From Thuidium tamariscinum (Eukaryota; Streptophyta; Bryopsida; Hypnales; Thuidiaceae), in assembly GCA_947034885.2 (NCBI GenBank), contig OX344754.2, forward strand, positions 8,005,001-8,069,000: 64,000 nt of DNA, given 5' to 3'. The translations under genes and the position numbers were made by a program. How positions within the stretch are numbered: the first letter of the stretch is position 1; each line of letters starts with the position of its first letter. Positions 47,602 through 58,259 of the stretch are shown piece after piece. The notes under the pieces were generated by a model. That model did no database searches. It had not been told where the DNA came from and saw only the letters and a program-made list of their open reading frames with translations.

Positions 47602-50600
47602 TGTGGGCGCTTCATTCCCACCCTTGGAATTAAGCGATCACAACCAGGCTCTTACTAATTCTACTACCTACGGGTGTCTAAGCATCAATCCATTGTGCCT
47701 TCCAAGCAATGGATCTTTTTTACTATCCTAACTAAGGTTTGTTTCGTTCTCTTGTCCTACTCTTAGTTGCAACTACTCTAGGTGTTTCGTTCTCTTGTCC
47801 TACTTTGCTTATGGCATTTCCTATCCCATCTCTACGTCTTTGTACTTGTCTAGTCTACCTCTACATGTTGGTATTCTTTTAGTCTATACTATATCTTCGT
47901 ATTTGCTTGGTTTTAATCTACTCTACGTATTTTAATTGAGTACCTCTACTCTACGTATTGGTATGGTTCTACTTCTACTTTACGTATTTTCATTGAGTAC
48001 CTCTACTCTACGTATTGGTATGGTTCTACCTCTACTTTACGTATTTTAATTGAGTACCTCTACTCTGCGTATTGGTATGGTTCTACTTCTACTCTACGTA
48101 TTTTAATTGGGTATCTCTACTCTACGTTTATGTATTTGCCTTGGTTCCTTCTACTCTACTTCTCCATATTTTATCCTATGTTTGGTATTTGTTCGGCTCA
48201 TTTCTATTCTAGTTGTGGTTATCTCCCTATTTGTATTTGCTAATTACCGGACCTTAACCCTACTCGGGATGTAGGCTTTTCCACTAACCAATCTCCTATT
48301 GCATTAATTAATCCAAATCAAAGGTAGGGTTAGATGCCCACCTCCGTTCCATGGATCCGGTCTTCTTCACTCCACGCTACGTCCATCATCGCCATGTCTT
48401 GGACCCGGCTCTTTTTATTATCCCCTTCCGGGTGCTTTTTACAATCAAGTCTTTTTTGCGATAGACTCTAGTTCCACTAATTTCTAGTCTATCCCCTTAA
48501 CTACCTAGGTTCTATATTTCCCCCTAAGCTATCTAATTTCTATATTTTCCCCTAAACTATCTACTTTCTAGATTTTTCCCTAAACTATCTACTTCCTATA
48601 TTTTCCCCTAAGCTATCTATTTTTTCTATATTTTCCCCAACTGCTGCGGCCCTTCCCCCCTCTGCTGCGGCCCTTCCCCCCCCCCTTATACCCGGCCCCC
48701 CCCCCCGATACCCGGCCCCCTCCAATACCCACGCGGGCGGCTCTGCGGGACGGCTCTGCGGGGCTCGGCTCTGCGGGGCTGGCTCCGGGGCTGGCCTGAA
48801 CTAGGGCTGGCTCCTAAATGGGGCTGGCTCTGGACTTGGGTTGGACCTTTGTTTTTGACTTCTCATACAATGCTAGTTGGTTGAGTGGGTACCAATTGTT
48901 CCTAGTTTAGGTGAGGACTTGCTTACTAAGTTGTTGGAAGCTAAATGTTGGGTTAGTTTCCAATGTGTTGGAAACTAAACGTTGTTGCTATTGTGGAGGG
49001 ATTTGCATTTGACAACCCGCTAAGACTTAGGGGGTTCAAAGCTTCGCCGTGAGGATGTATTTTTGACACTTGACTAAGACTTTCTAGTGGCCTAGAGACT
49101 TGGGAGGGCCATAGCTCCGCCGTCCCTATGGGACCTAATTAAATGCCGTGACTAAGAGAAGAGGGAGAAGAGAGTAGTTTTAGTTGCTTGACCCTTAGGG
49201 GGTCAAAGCTTCGCCGTCCCTATGGGACCTAATTAAATACCATGACTAAGAGAAGAGGGAGAAGAGAAGGTTTACAAAGTGCAAGCATACGTTCGAAGTC
49301 ACCTCTCAAGTTACCCCTCGGTTCCTCACAATACTCTCCCACAACAACCCTCAATGGTACACAACACAATGGATAATCAAGTTTGGATTGCGACAAGTTC
49401 CACCACTTGAGGGGGTCTCAAGTCCCCAAGTAAAGAAATCACACTTACCAAAGGGGTGTAAAAACCCCAAAAGACCATCAAAGGCTTCCTTGGCATCAAA
49501 GGCTTCCTTGGCATCAAAGGCTAAAGGAAATCCGGCATAACCCGGGCCCAATAGTCCTCCTCCCTTAAATGGGTAGGAGTTAGAGAGAGAGAGAGAATGA
49601 GAGGAGAATGCCGCCCCTTTTATACCCAAAAGGGAGCAACACCCCCCCCTTAATCTACTAAGAATAACTAGATGAGGAAAATTAGGAGGTCCGTACATGT
49701 TTATCCTTCCCAAATCTAATTATCCACCTAAAATCTACACAATTTGAATTGGGAAATTCAAATCTTACCTAACCTCACAAGAACTTGCAAAACCGTCAAA
49801 TTTACCTTCCCCAAAATCTACAAGTTCTCACATGGGAGAAGTTCCCATGTGTTCCCACCTACTTAATTTGAAATTACTTACACCAAAGCACATGAGCCAC
49901 CTCCACTAACTTTTTGAGGTGGTACTTGCTCCCACATGTGCGCAAAGTTCCCCACACGTTCCCTACGCGTTCCCCACGGCTAATAGGGCCCAAACTCCCC
50001 AAAAATGCATTGGGGGGCCTAAAACCCCCATTTCTTCTCCATGTGCTGTCCCCAAAAGGCTAACTTTTGGAGTTTAGCTCCAAATGGCAAACGGATTGCG
50101 CCATTGGCTCCGGAAGGCCATAATTAGTCTAAGAGGAACCCCATACCCCTTAAATTATGTCCAAATTCTCGAGGAATCTTAGCGTAAGCTAGGATCCAAG
50201 TTGGGGTAAATTCCCAACTTTTGGAGTTTAGCAATTTTGGACCCCAAACCCTCGCCAATCTTCCAAGTAGGTGGAAGGGGGTAGGAATAGATCCAAAATA
50301 GACTCCGTTCCGATGTCGTATGGCCCCGGTATGCCGGTCAACCGCCGCTTTCGTCATTTAATTTGTCAGTTGGGGAGGAATGTCGCCGATTCGGGATCTT
50401 CTAACTATCGTTTCGTCTTGAAACTTGGGGAAGCGCTCCGTTGGTGTGAGACCACCTCGCCCGATTTTTAGTGGGATTTTACCGCACTTTGCGATATTCT
50501 TTCGAATTCCCACCCAAAGTCCACCGCGGTTGACCGTCCGGGAAAATATCCAACCAATGTCGGAAAATTCCCAAACTTTAGAGGGGACCACCCATGGGGT

Positions 50601-51018
50601 CCCCCCACTCAGATGCAACTCTGCATCCCCACTACGTGCTCCTAGAATTAGGAAATTGCCGGTACTTGCATTTCAAGGTTAGTATTTTATTCGTATTCTC
50701 TTTGATGCTATGGGGAGTGGGAGATTCCTCCTAGATCCCCCTATGAGGACTTCCTAGCCTAGACAGGGCCTTCTTAGGCTCTTTACCCTAATTCTGCACA
50801 TCTCCATCAATTTGGCGTCTATTTAGCTAAGACTGGGCCTGTTTCGGATGTAAACTATCCTAAATCCCACCTAATGACCAAATGGCACATTGGTATGTGT
50901 AATGCCAATATAGGTTTAATGCCCTTTTGTGGGTGTTATGAGCCTAAATACGCCTTAGTTTATGCATAAATGCAAAAAAAGAACCCGTGAGTCCCCGGTG
51001 ACGAATCGGGGATTCACA
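47602..51018 (-). mobile_element. LTR-type retroelement fossil C
   Basis: 3417 bp, starts TGTGGGCGCTTCATTCCCAC and ends GAATCGGGGATTCACA, 5-bp duplication AGTTG (47597-47601, 51019-51023). Same family as fossil I. No coding region seen; minus-strand TATA (GGGTATAAAAGGGG, ~49615) suggests leftward transcription. Probably a solo LTR. It was inserted in exon 8 of the ParB-methyltransferase gene and is younger than MULE E. Looks whole end to end. Confidence 0.85.
47925..48130 (+). repeat. ~57-bp tandem repeat within fossil C
   Basis: Four units of TACTCTACGTATTTTAATTG followed by AGTACCTCTACTCTACGTAT and TGGTATGGTTCTAC. A second array of ~33-bp units with CTATCTA...TATTTTCCCC lies at 48505-48640, and a GC-rich stretch of GGCTCTGCGGGGCT units at 48720-48850. 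Confidence 0.8.
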
Positions 51019-51270
51019 AGTTGCGGTCCAGAAAATTCTTCAAGAAGGTAGGTAGGTCCTCAGTCTTGATTGCTTCTTTACCTTCGAGCTCATATTTGAA
51101 GTACCTGCAGTTCCAAGAGGACTCAATAAATACAAATGATAAAATTCAATCTCAACTACCAAATGATTTGACAACCTCTTTGAAAGGATACCAACTACAA
51201 AGTATTTTTTCTAAATTCTCAATTTGAGATGGAAAATTTTAACTTCAAAGTCTGTAAGAGACAAGAACTA

Positions 51271-51348
51271 GGGGGGTCCTTCAGCAACGTCCTTGAGGTA
51301 GCTCGGATCCGAGCTAAGTCTTAGAGGTAGGTGAAGGACCCCCCTAGT
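51271..51348. repeat. CTCGGATCCGAG palindrome, copy 1
   Basis: TAGGGGGGTCCTTCA at the left and its complement at the right, core TAGCTCGGATCCGAGCTA; the ~15-bp spacers in the two arms do not pair. In the intron between exons 7 and 8. Confidence 0.85.
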
Positions 51349-51507
51349 TTTTGATATCCTACATGATTTTTTGATTTCTACAAAAAAAAATTTTGGTGAT
51401 CACATGCAAGAATGGACTTTTCATTCCTCATAATTTACTATAAAATCGCAGTTTTACATGAAAAAAAATTATACTTTGAGACTTCAAGTTCTGCAATGGG
51501 CATGAAC

Positions 51508-51586
51508 TAGGGGGGTCCTTGAGCATCTTCCTCAACATAGCTCGGATCCGAGCTATGTCGAGGAGGATGCTCAAGGACCCCCCTAC
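51508..51586. repeat. CTCGGATCCGAG palindrome, copy 2
   Basis: Same ends and core as copy 1. Here the arms pair almost fully (GGGGGGTCCTTGAGCATC against its complement). Same intron, 160 bp away. Confidence 0.88.
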
Positions 51587-52689
51587 TTTTTCATTTCCTA
51601 CTTCAATTCAAGATTTTTTTGAAATTTTTTTTTTTTGCCCCAATGCAAAGATTGACTTATAGGACATTCAATAACAATAATGTCAAACATGAGCTATGAT
51701 TTTTAGAGACTCACCGGAAAAGAACCCTTCTTACTGCCTGCTTTGATCCCTCAAAGGTGTTGAAGTTATCGCTTTTCTTGAAGTAGTTAGCTCCACGAAG
51801 ATGAGCTAGAAATCCTTGATCCCAGATCTTAGTTCTCCAACCTTCCAAATAGTCAAGGAGAGTCTCTGGTTTCTGTGGAACGTTCATATCTATAGGTATG
51901 TTGTCATGCCTCACAACACCCTCAAAAATATCCACCACTGCATCCTCAATCTGGATCAAAGAAAAAAGAATTACAATTTACATGATTCAAAGTACTATGC
52001 CTCATGAATAGAAAATTCAAATTATTATAAATATCAAATGCAAAAATTGTTAAACTTGAAAACAAACTTCAAGTAAGTTACTTACCCCAGCATACCAAAC
52101 ACAACGGTTTAGAAATGGTCCAAGTAGTAGCTCAGACACTGGCCTAGGTGGGAAACGCCTTGCATCACGTGAGGGAATAGAAGAGTTCCACCACTGCAAG
52201 AATTTGATCTTGTGAGCTGCCGTTGTATTGCACGTTACAACCATTTGGAGTTTCTCCAGAGTCATCTCGGGAACCTCATTTGTAGTCCAGTGTTTCTCAA
52301 CCTGAAAAAAATGATGTGAGATTCACACTTCTAATTTTCAAGGTATAAACCATTTGCTTAATTTTTTGAAGTATGCAAAGTAGTTACCTCTTTCAAAAAG
52401 TCGGGCTCATTAGCCGGATTAGCAACGGCGGCCAATTTTGACATCTTCACATTGAGTTTCCCAGTCCTCTCATGTGCTGCAGATCTCATAGCGTGAGCAA
52501 GTCCCTCCGCAGTTTTCTTTTCCTCTGGCGTGATCTCGTTGTACTTTCGTACTGCAGCATCTGCGACTTGAGAAATCTCTTGCTGCACATTTCCAAGGCC
52601 AATCAATGTGAACAAAAGCTTTAAGAACAAAACTGAATATACTAAAATACATTGTATTGAAAAGAAGAATTTTCACAATAATTTCATAC

Positions 52690-53685
52690 CCAAAAAACGA
52701 AGGATGTGAAGACCTCCAGTGGCATAGAATATCACGTCTTCCTCAATTTCTGTGCAGAATAGCGTTTCAGCTCAGATGGCCTCAACATTTCGTTGAAGCG
52801 CTCTATGGGTAAAAGCCCATACTTCTGAACCCTATAAAGGGTATGAACCAAATTGGTCTTCACGTGTGAGCCCTCTGTAGACCTGAAATTCAACAAGGCT
52901 TTATAAATATATGCATTTCATATTATATAAGCAAAGATGAAATAGTTTCAAAATTTTCTAAAAACATAAAACAAAACTTCAAAGACCAAATTCAAGTAAA
53001 CAACTTACTTGTTAATGTCATGCATGACATGCATAGCTACCTCGATTTTGCCCTTTGTGTCCAACACAATTGAGTCCACTGCATAGTGCCAAGTTATGTC
53101 CTTGGAGTGCAGCCGGGAAATATGATTCATCCATGACAGCAGGCGGTGATTCCCGTCACACACAAAGAACTTCAAGTTCTTCAAGAAACTCAATTCGGGA
53201 ACAGACTGGATGTGGGCTTCAAAGATCTCATTCTTCTCTCTCCATAAAGGCCCCCATTTCTCTATCTCCTCCTCTGTGAATTTGGAGCTTTCTCCGGCTT
53301 CATTTGTGGTTGTGACATAGAAAACTGCTGCCCCGTCGAGGTAGCCCTTTGCAAATTCGTGTTCAAGCAATTCAAGATCGCAAGACAAAGTAGGTCTTAC
53401 CATGGGCATCGCTACCATCCAGCACAAGGGAATTTGAAGCCGAAACAGATGATCAGGCTTCATCCTCAAGCCTGCAATGGTATTCACAGAGTCTACCTTG
53501 TGATATTGGCGGAGGTCATCCTCCAACAAGTCCTTGTCATCTTCATCCATGAATTCCTCCACCACGTCTTCACTTGTGACTCCTCTCCTCGCTTCACCAC
53601 CAATGGGGGGTTGACTTGTAACATCCATGTTTTGGGTTTCCAAGATAGTTTCTTCTTGGGAAAGAACTACTGGAGACACTTCCAT
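52690..53685 (-). CDS. ParB-like domain exons (3-4) of the MULE E gene
   Basis: Exon 3 (53685-53009) begins MEVSPVVLSQEETILE, passes an acidic stretch (EEFMDEDDKDLLEDDL), then HKVDSVNTIAGLRMKPDHLF, KFTEEEIEKWGPLWREKNEI and KFFVCDGNHRLLSWMNHIS. DGNHR with a preceding hydrophobic strand is the signature of ParB/sulfiredoxin-fold domains (DG-x-HR), which bind DNA or nucleotides in ParB and in phage methylase fusions. Exon 4 adds KTNLVHTLYRVQKYGLLPIE and, in a shifted frame, EIEEDVIFYATGGLHILRFL. Confidence 0.65.
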
Positions 53686-53876
53686 CTGCAATAATAAAAC
53701 ACCCATAAATGTATGACCACAAGCCTACCTTTATAACACAAAAATGCAAAGAAAAATTCAAGTTGAATTGAGAGATAAACTTTCATAAGATATAGTACAT
53801 AAGTAAAACATTAATTTTGAAATATGTAAGGCTTTATAGTGCCATTTGAATATAAAACTTTTTGGAAGAACAGAAC

Positions 53877-54353
53877 CTAGTCAATCTCTACATCTTCCTC
53901 AGAATCTGAGCTGAGGTGAATGAAGACTGGAACCTGTGGACCTATAGGACCACTGCAAGCACAAGTACATGTCTCTTGCAGTGGTGGACCATCAACAGTG
54001 ATGGAGACCTGCGACTCAGAGCTATACTCAGTCTCTGAGCTCTCTGAAGACAAACACCTAAATCCCTTTCTTCTAGCAATCTCAGCAAGCCTCAAGGCAT
54101 GCCTTCGCCTTCCCGCATTTGGGTCACTGACACGACTAAGCACAGAGCTCTGGAAAGCATCTACCGCACACTCAGCGGCATCCATGACATCTCCAAAACT
54201 TACCAAGTCTGGTCCTCCTGCCTCCCCCTTATCACTAGAGACCTCCTTACTTGGGCGCCTTGATGTAGGAGTCTGTGAGGATCCTGCTTCATGAACAATA
54301 GGGCCTCTTGGGGGCTCTACTACAGGTGAAGATGAGCCTGCACCATCACCTCT
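53877..54353 (-). CDS. Acidic exon with alternative end
   Basis: Opens after CAG at 54354 with RGDGAGSSSPVVEPPRGP. It can splice at 54204 (GGPDL then GTAAGT) into the ParB exon, phase 0 on both sides. If the donor is ignored the frame stays open: VSFGDVMDAAECAVDAFQSS, RRRHALRLAEIARRKGF, CTCACSGPIGPQVPVFIHLS and an acidic end SDSEEDVEID before a stop. Two products (a ~140-residue acidic protein or the long fusion) are possible. Confidence 0.55.
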   Translation of the reverse strand, partial: RGDGAGSSSPVVEPPRGPIVHEAGSSQTPTSRRPSKEVSSDKGEAGGPDLVSFGDVMDAAECAVDAFQSSVLSRVSDPNAGRRRHALRLAEIARRKGFRCLSSESSETEYSSESQVSITVDGPPLQETCTCACSGPIGPQVPVFIHLSSDSEEDVEID

Positions 54354-54657
54354 CTGTTTGAAAAAAAAATACAGAACAATACCTCATATTAGCTTCCACT
54401 ACCAGAAGAGAGAAGTATGCAAAGAATTTTGATTGAAATTATTTTTTAAAAAGAAACAAAGGTTTTGCAATGGCAAATAATGAATTGCGAAATTGAACCC
54501 TCCTAAAATATAAACTTTGAGGTCTTATCAAACAAAAAACTCTAGAGGATATAAGAATTTTATAAATTTTACCAATTTTTTGATTTTCAAAGAAAATTAT
54601 CATAAAACTACCTAAAATTGTCTTTTTCTTTAAAAAAATCACTCCACGAAGACAAAT

Positions 54658-54779
54658 TTTTTTGCTTGGTCAGCAAAGTGCGGGGGTTCGGCCACGTCAT
54701 GGTTGACTAGGCTCGGATCCGAGCCTAGTCAGCCGTGACGTGGCCGAACCCCCGCACTTTGCTGACCAAGCAAAAAAAT
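54658..54779. repeat. CTCGGATCCGAG palindrome, copy 3 (long)
   Basis: The longest and most perfect: arms of ~60 bp from TTTTTTGCTTGGTCAGCAAA through GTGCGGGGGTTCGGCCACGT to the core GGCTCGGATCCGAGCC. In intron 1. An extra half-copy (CACTTTCTGGCC arms) follows at 54780-54830. Confidence 0.9.
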
Positions 54780-54968
54780 TCCAGTTGGGCCAGAAAGGGA
54801 CGTGGCCGGACCCCGTCACTTTCTGGCCCGGCTGAGAAAGAGGCGCCGCAGCCTGTCGTCAACTTCGGAAACAAATTTCGGAAACAAAAACTGATTTGCA
54901 CAATAGCGGAATTCGGAAGCAAGAATTTAACACAAAGATTCTGGAGCAAGTACAACCTAAATCTTGAA

Positions 54969-55455
54969 CTGAGGGGGTTCGGGTGAATTCGGTAGGACCT
55001 AGCTCGGATCCGAGGCAGGTCAGACTGCATTTGTCTGGACCCCCTCGCATTTGAGCATTCGGGAGAATTTGAGAAGCACGGTTGGATCTGGAAAGAATCT
55101 CGAGCAGGTAAGAATCTTGAGCAGGCATCGCGTGGAAAGAATCTCGAGCAGGCTTTCGGACTGATCTCGAAGAAACTCCGAACTACTTCGAAACACGGGG
55201 GTCCTGCCAAGGTTGAGCAGTTCTAGCTCGGATCCGAGCTACAACAAGCCAGACTGCTGAAGACCCCCTCAATGAATGGAAATTTTGATTTCAAGGAAGC
55301 AAAAGTCCAGAATCGCGTGGACAGTTCTTAAGCAGGCACTCACACACGAGAAAGAATAACTCGGAACGCTTGCAAACCAGGGGATCCTCATGTACTTGAT
55401 CTGTACTACCTCGGATCCGAGCTAAAGGAAGGCAGACTGACGAAGACCCCCTCAC
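54969..55455. repeat. CTCGGATCCGAG palindromes, copies 4-6
   Basis: Three copies in intron 1 at 54969-55046, 55198-55271 and 55379-55455. Each has a GGGG-rich left end, core CTCGGATCCGAG and a right end of GACCCCCTC type. Left arms differ among copies while right arms share GCAGACTG-like spacers, so they are related to each other more closely than to copies 1-3. Confidence 0.82.
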
Positions 55456-56118
55456 TTCTTGAAAACTCTGATTTCGTATGCAAGACTTTTAGATTCGGTT
55501 GACAGCTTGATCTCAAGAAATCAGGACTTCACAGTACCCAAAACCCTCGTTCAACATGCCTTGTTGAGGGCATCCCAAGTTAGGAATCTAAATCTGTAAA
55601 CATTAACAAGGTCACAACGCAGAGCCTGAGACTGAGAAACAAAAAACGAAAAGAAAAGAAGTGTGTACCTGCTCTGTCATTTGAATCTTGTTTCGTGGAG
55701 TTGGCGGATCTCCAGCGCCATCCCTTGCGCGACTCCGTGTAGATCTCCTCATGATGGTCTCCTGGTGGTCCAACAATACTGAAGATAAGAACCTCAAACG
55801 GCAGGTAGGAGAAAGAGAGACGGACATTGTGAGATCGAGAAGTGAAGGCACCGAGGGAAACAGCCGCGCCGCCATAACTTGCGGCTTTCTCCGCATTCCA
55901 AGCTCAGCCAGTCATGAAAGTGGATTCAGTGGAGAGACACAAGCAAGTCCAGATTCATCTGCATGCCGAAGTGCAGGGGTGCAGGCGCGCGGAGAAGTGG
56001 AATCAGCGCCGAAAAAAGAAAAGGGAATTGTCGATCAGAATTCGGGATCAGACTCCAATGCGATCACCTGCCGTTCCGGTGTGGTCCGCCACGTCGAGTC
56101 CTGGCTTGCGTGGCTGAA

Positions 56119-56198
56119 GGCGCCACGTGTCAGTCTCTGATTCGGAGATTTTGGCGTGGACAAGTCCAGCTCAGATCCCGGTCGACTGACACGTGGCG
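56119..56198. repeat. Hairpin with GCGCCACGTGTCAGTC arms
   Basis: GCGCCACGTGTCAGTC at 56120 pairs with GACTGACACGTGGCGC at 56183. Contains G-box-like CACGTG in both arms. It lies upstream of the first exon of the minus-strand gene, so it could be a promoter element or a small foldback repeat. Confidence 0.6.
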
Positions 56199-56269
56199 CA
56201 ATGTTATTCGTGAAAAGATATTTTCTCTTGCTTCTTTTTTTAATTAATTTAACGGCCTTGAACACATGG

Positions 56270-57194
56270 ACTGAACTTTGAGGTATAAAGAATGGAAAGG
56301 AGAATCTTATTCTTATATGAGATTATTATTTATTTCCAATGTAATGCTGGAAAGAAAATATTATTGTTGTATTAGGATTCTAACTTTAGAGATTTTCTTA
56401 TTTAGGAGATGATATGTGGAAAGACAAGGAAGAAAGTAAAGAGCCAGCAAAGCATAGAATGTTCTTCAATTTAGAGAGGCCTATTTTAAAAGAGCATAGA
56501 TTTAGTACGGAAAAACAATGTCACTCAAATAGTTTTGAAAAGGATCATATAATTTTAATTTGTAGTTTTGATGCTTAAAGTGTTTAGGGTTTCTAAGTTT
56601 AAGGTTGTTTCTTAATTTGAAAGGAAAGCCCATTGATGTGTTGAATACCAAAGAATTAAACTATGCAAAAGAATTGGAAAACAAGAGTGTGGTGTCAAGT
56701 ACTTCATAGCATTCTCAAAACTTTGGAATGATTTCAAAAGTTTCCATCTATAGTTTCAAGCAACTATGGACATAGATTTAGTATTTGCCTTCAAATATGA
56801 TAGAGCGGTAATATCAAATGTTTCTTCTCTCACATTGACTGTTCTCATTTTGTCCTTCTTGAAAATGGAATTACGAACGAAGAGTGGGATTACTATTAAC
56901 AGTATCATGTTTCTCCTATATTGGAAGCTCATCTATCAATGACACTCAATCATGTTACTTTTAAACTTGGACTATACCTAGCCTACCAAATGATGGTCAT
57001 CTTTCCCATTGCGTAGACAGGGGATGGCTATGTGGATCACGATCCTTTTCATCGTATTGAATTCTATTCACTAGAAGTCTAGAACTGAAATAAAAACTTA
57101 GAGTACTTCAACATTACAGAATCTGTGTAGCCGTTTCATCAGTAGTGCAAAACTAAGGGAGGAGACAAGAAGTGGAGTTTCTAAAGAGTCTTAC
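56270..57194. other. AT-rich intergenic stretch in MULE E
   Basis: No open frame or repeat recognised. It lies between the start of the methyltransferase gene and the upstream exon at 57195. Confidence 0.5.
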
Positions 57195-57501
57195 ATTTCC
57201 GGAGTCTAGCGCCCTCGCTTCTTGCTGAATACTTGTGTTGTCCACAACCGTCTCCTCCACTTCCTCTGTGTTGTCAATCGGAGCATCACCCTCCCCGGCA
57301 GTACTCCCTGTTTCGAAACGCAAAGTTCGACGAAGATCTCTGGCTCTGGGTTGGGTAGTTTTCGGTGCTAACCTACTTCCTTTCTTCATTCTAGCACTCT
57401 TCAAAGCCTTAGAAGATGAGAAATAGAGAGACCTACGGCGCTTCCGTGTTCTCCCTTGTTGCAAACTAACAAGAGGAAGTGTCCTATCTTCTACGAGCAT
57501 G
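57195..57501 (-). CDS. Upstream exon, possible alternative first exon
   Basis: ATG at 57501 opens MLVEDRTLPLVSLQQGRTRK, then a basic stretch RKRRRSLYFSSSKALKSARM and acidic NTEEVEETVVDN, ending DSGN at donor GTAAGA. Phase 0 at the donor matches the acceptor at 54354, so it may replace exon 1 of the methyltransferase gene. It resembles a nuclear-localisation leader. Alternatively it belongs to a third small gene. Confidence 0.45.
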
Positions 57502-57545
57502 AAGTGAGAAGCAAAAATATGGCTAGCTATCAATCTCTCGCGCAA

Positions 57546-58259
57546 CTTGTAAAGAAAAGTAGAAGAAGAACTGTGAAGACGCTTGGTGGTGCCTCCCTCT
57601 TATGGCATAGTAGAGAATTCCAGTGAATTCGTCACATTAGGGTGACTTCAATGGAGGAGCGTGGGAGTATGCCGCCACATGTGTGAAGGGACCTGATTGT
57701 AGGGGCGCCGCCCAAATCCAATTGAAAGATGCAGCGGTGGCCGTCTTTTTATTGTCAAGGTCTTTAAATCGCCGCATCCTTGCAATTCAAAGTTCTTCCG
57801 CGTGAGCTTCTATGAGCTCTGTCCTGTCAGATATTGAAGTAAAATTCCTGCAGTATTTTGCCGGCGTTATGAAATCGATCACATTTGAAAAATACAAATC
57901 AATAATCGGATTCCAGACGCCATTTTAGGCGTACTACTACGCAATTAATCAGATGTGTCTGGCCTTCTCTAATGAATACTTTATCGTACAAAAGTGCCTA
58001 TGCTAGGCAGGAACGTCTTCCTATTAGGCTAATTGATTTTATTATGTATTCTACTTTGAGCTGTAGTGAGATCATGGTCATTATTGAAATTTTTAAAAAA
58101 TTCGGCGGACATTCATACAGGAATAGTGAATATATATCAGAGAAGGGGAGAACATGGTAAAGCTCTAATGAAGTGGTAGTTGTATTCCCTCTTACCTGAT
58201 TAGCTATGTAGATTTCATTGTCTTCTCTTTCTTCTTCAATCCCTTTGCAAGGTTCCACG
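57546..58259. promoter_or_regulatory. Divergent promoter region of MULE E genes
   Basis: Lies between the minus-strand exon and the plus-strand transposase start. No repeat or open frame of note. A shared bidirectional promoter is inferred from the arrangement only. Confidence 0.35.

Larger units (their letters stand above)
45474..55752 (-). pseudogene. ParB-like / N4-N6 amino-methyltransferase fusion gene of MULE E
   Basis: Minus-strand gene with GT-AG introns. Exons: 55752-55669, 54353-54204, 53685-53009, 52882-52690, 52582(or 52632)-52388, 52301-52086, 51950-51715, 51104-51019 joined to 47601-46965 (split by fossil C), 46854-46504, 46406-46127, 46038-45822, 45735-45474. Starts MRRSTRSRARDGAGD. 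Exon 3 has a ParB-like part (LRMKPDHLFRLQIP, later FFVCDGNHRLLSWM). The middle has helical segments of unknown role and a lysine/glutamate-rich coil. Exons 9-11 form a permuted N6_N4 methyltransferase: FDLMIFDCQENLPVPE, CLVVFHSWGQD, then VVDCTASTGASITACRA. Phases fit except one apparent 1-nt shift in exon 4 (~52770). ParB-methylase fusions are common in phages and bacteria; one inside a plant-type MULE is unexpected. Probably nuclear. This copy is broken by fossil C and the shift. Confidence 0.72.

Noticed and set aside
48640-48850. GC-rich stretch as a CpG-island promoter
   Set aside because: It is an imperfect tandem repeat (GGCTCTGCGGGGCT units and C runs) inside fossil C with no gene beside it.
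45474-55752. Bacterial or phage contamination as the source of the ParB-methyltransferase gene
   Set aside because: The gene has many GT-AG introns with matching phases, lies within TSD-bounded plant elements and is itself interrupted by a plant LTR-type fossil.
55688-56247. Plus-strand frames near the first exon of the cargo gene
   Set aside because: Opposite to the spliced exon and without any family similarity.
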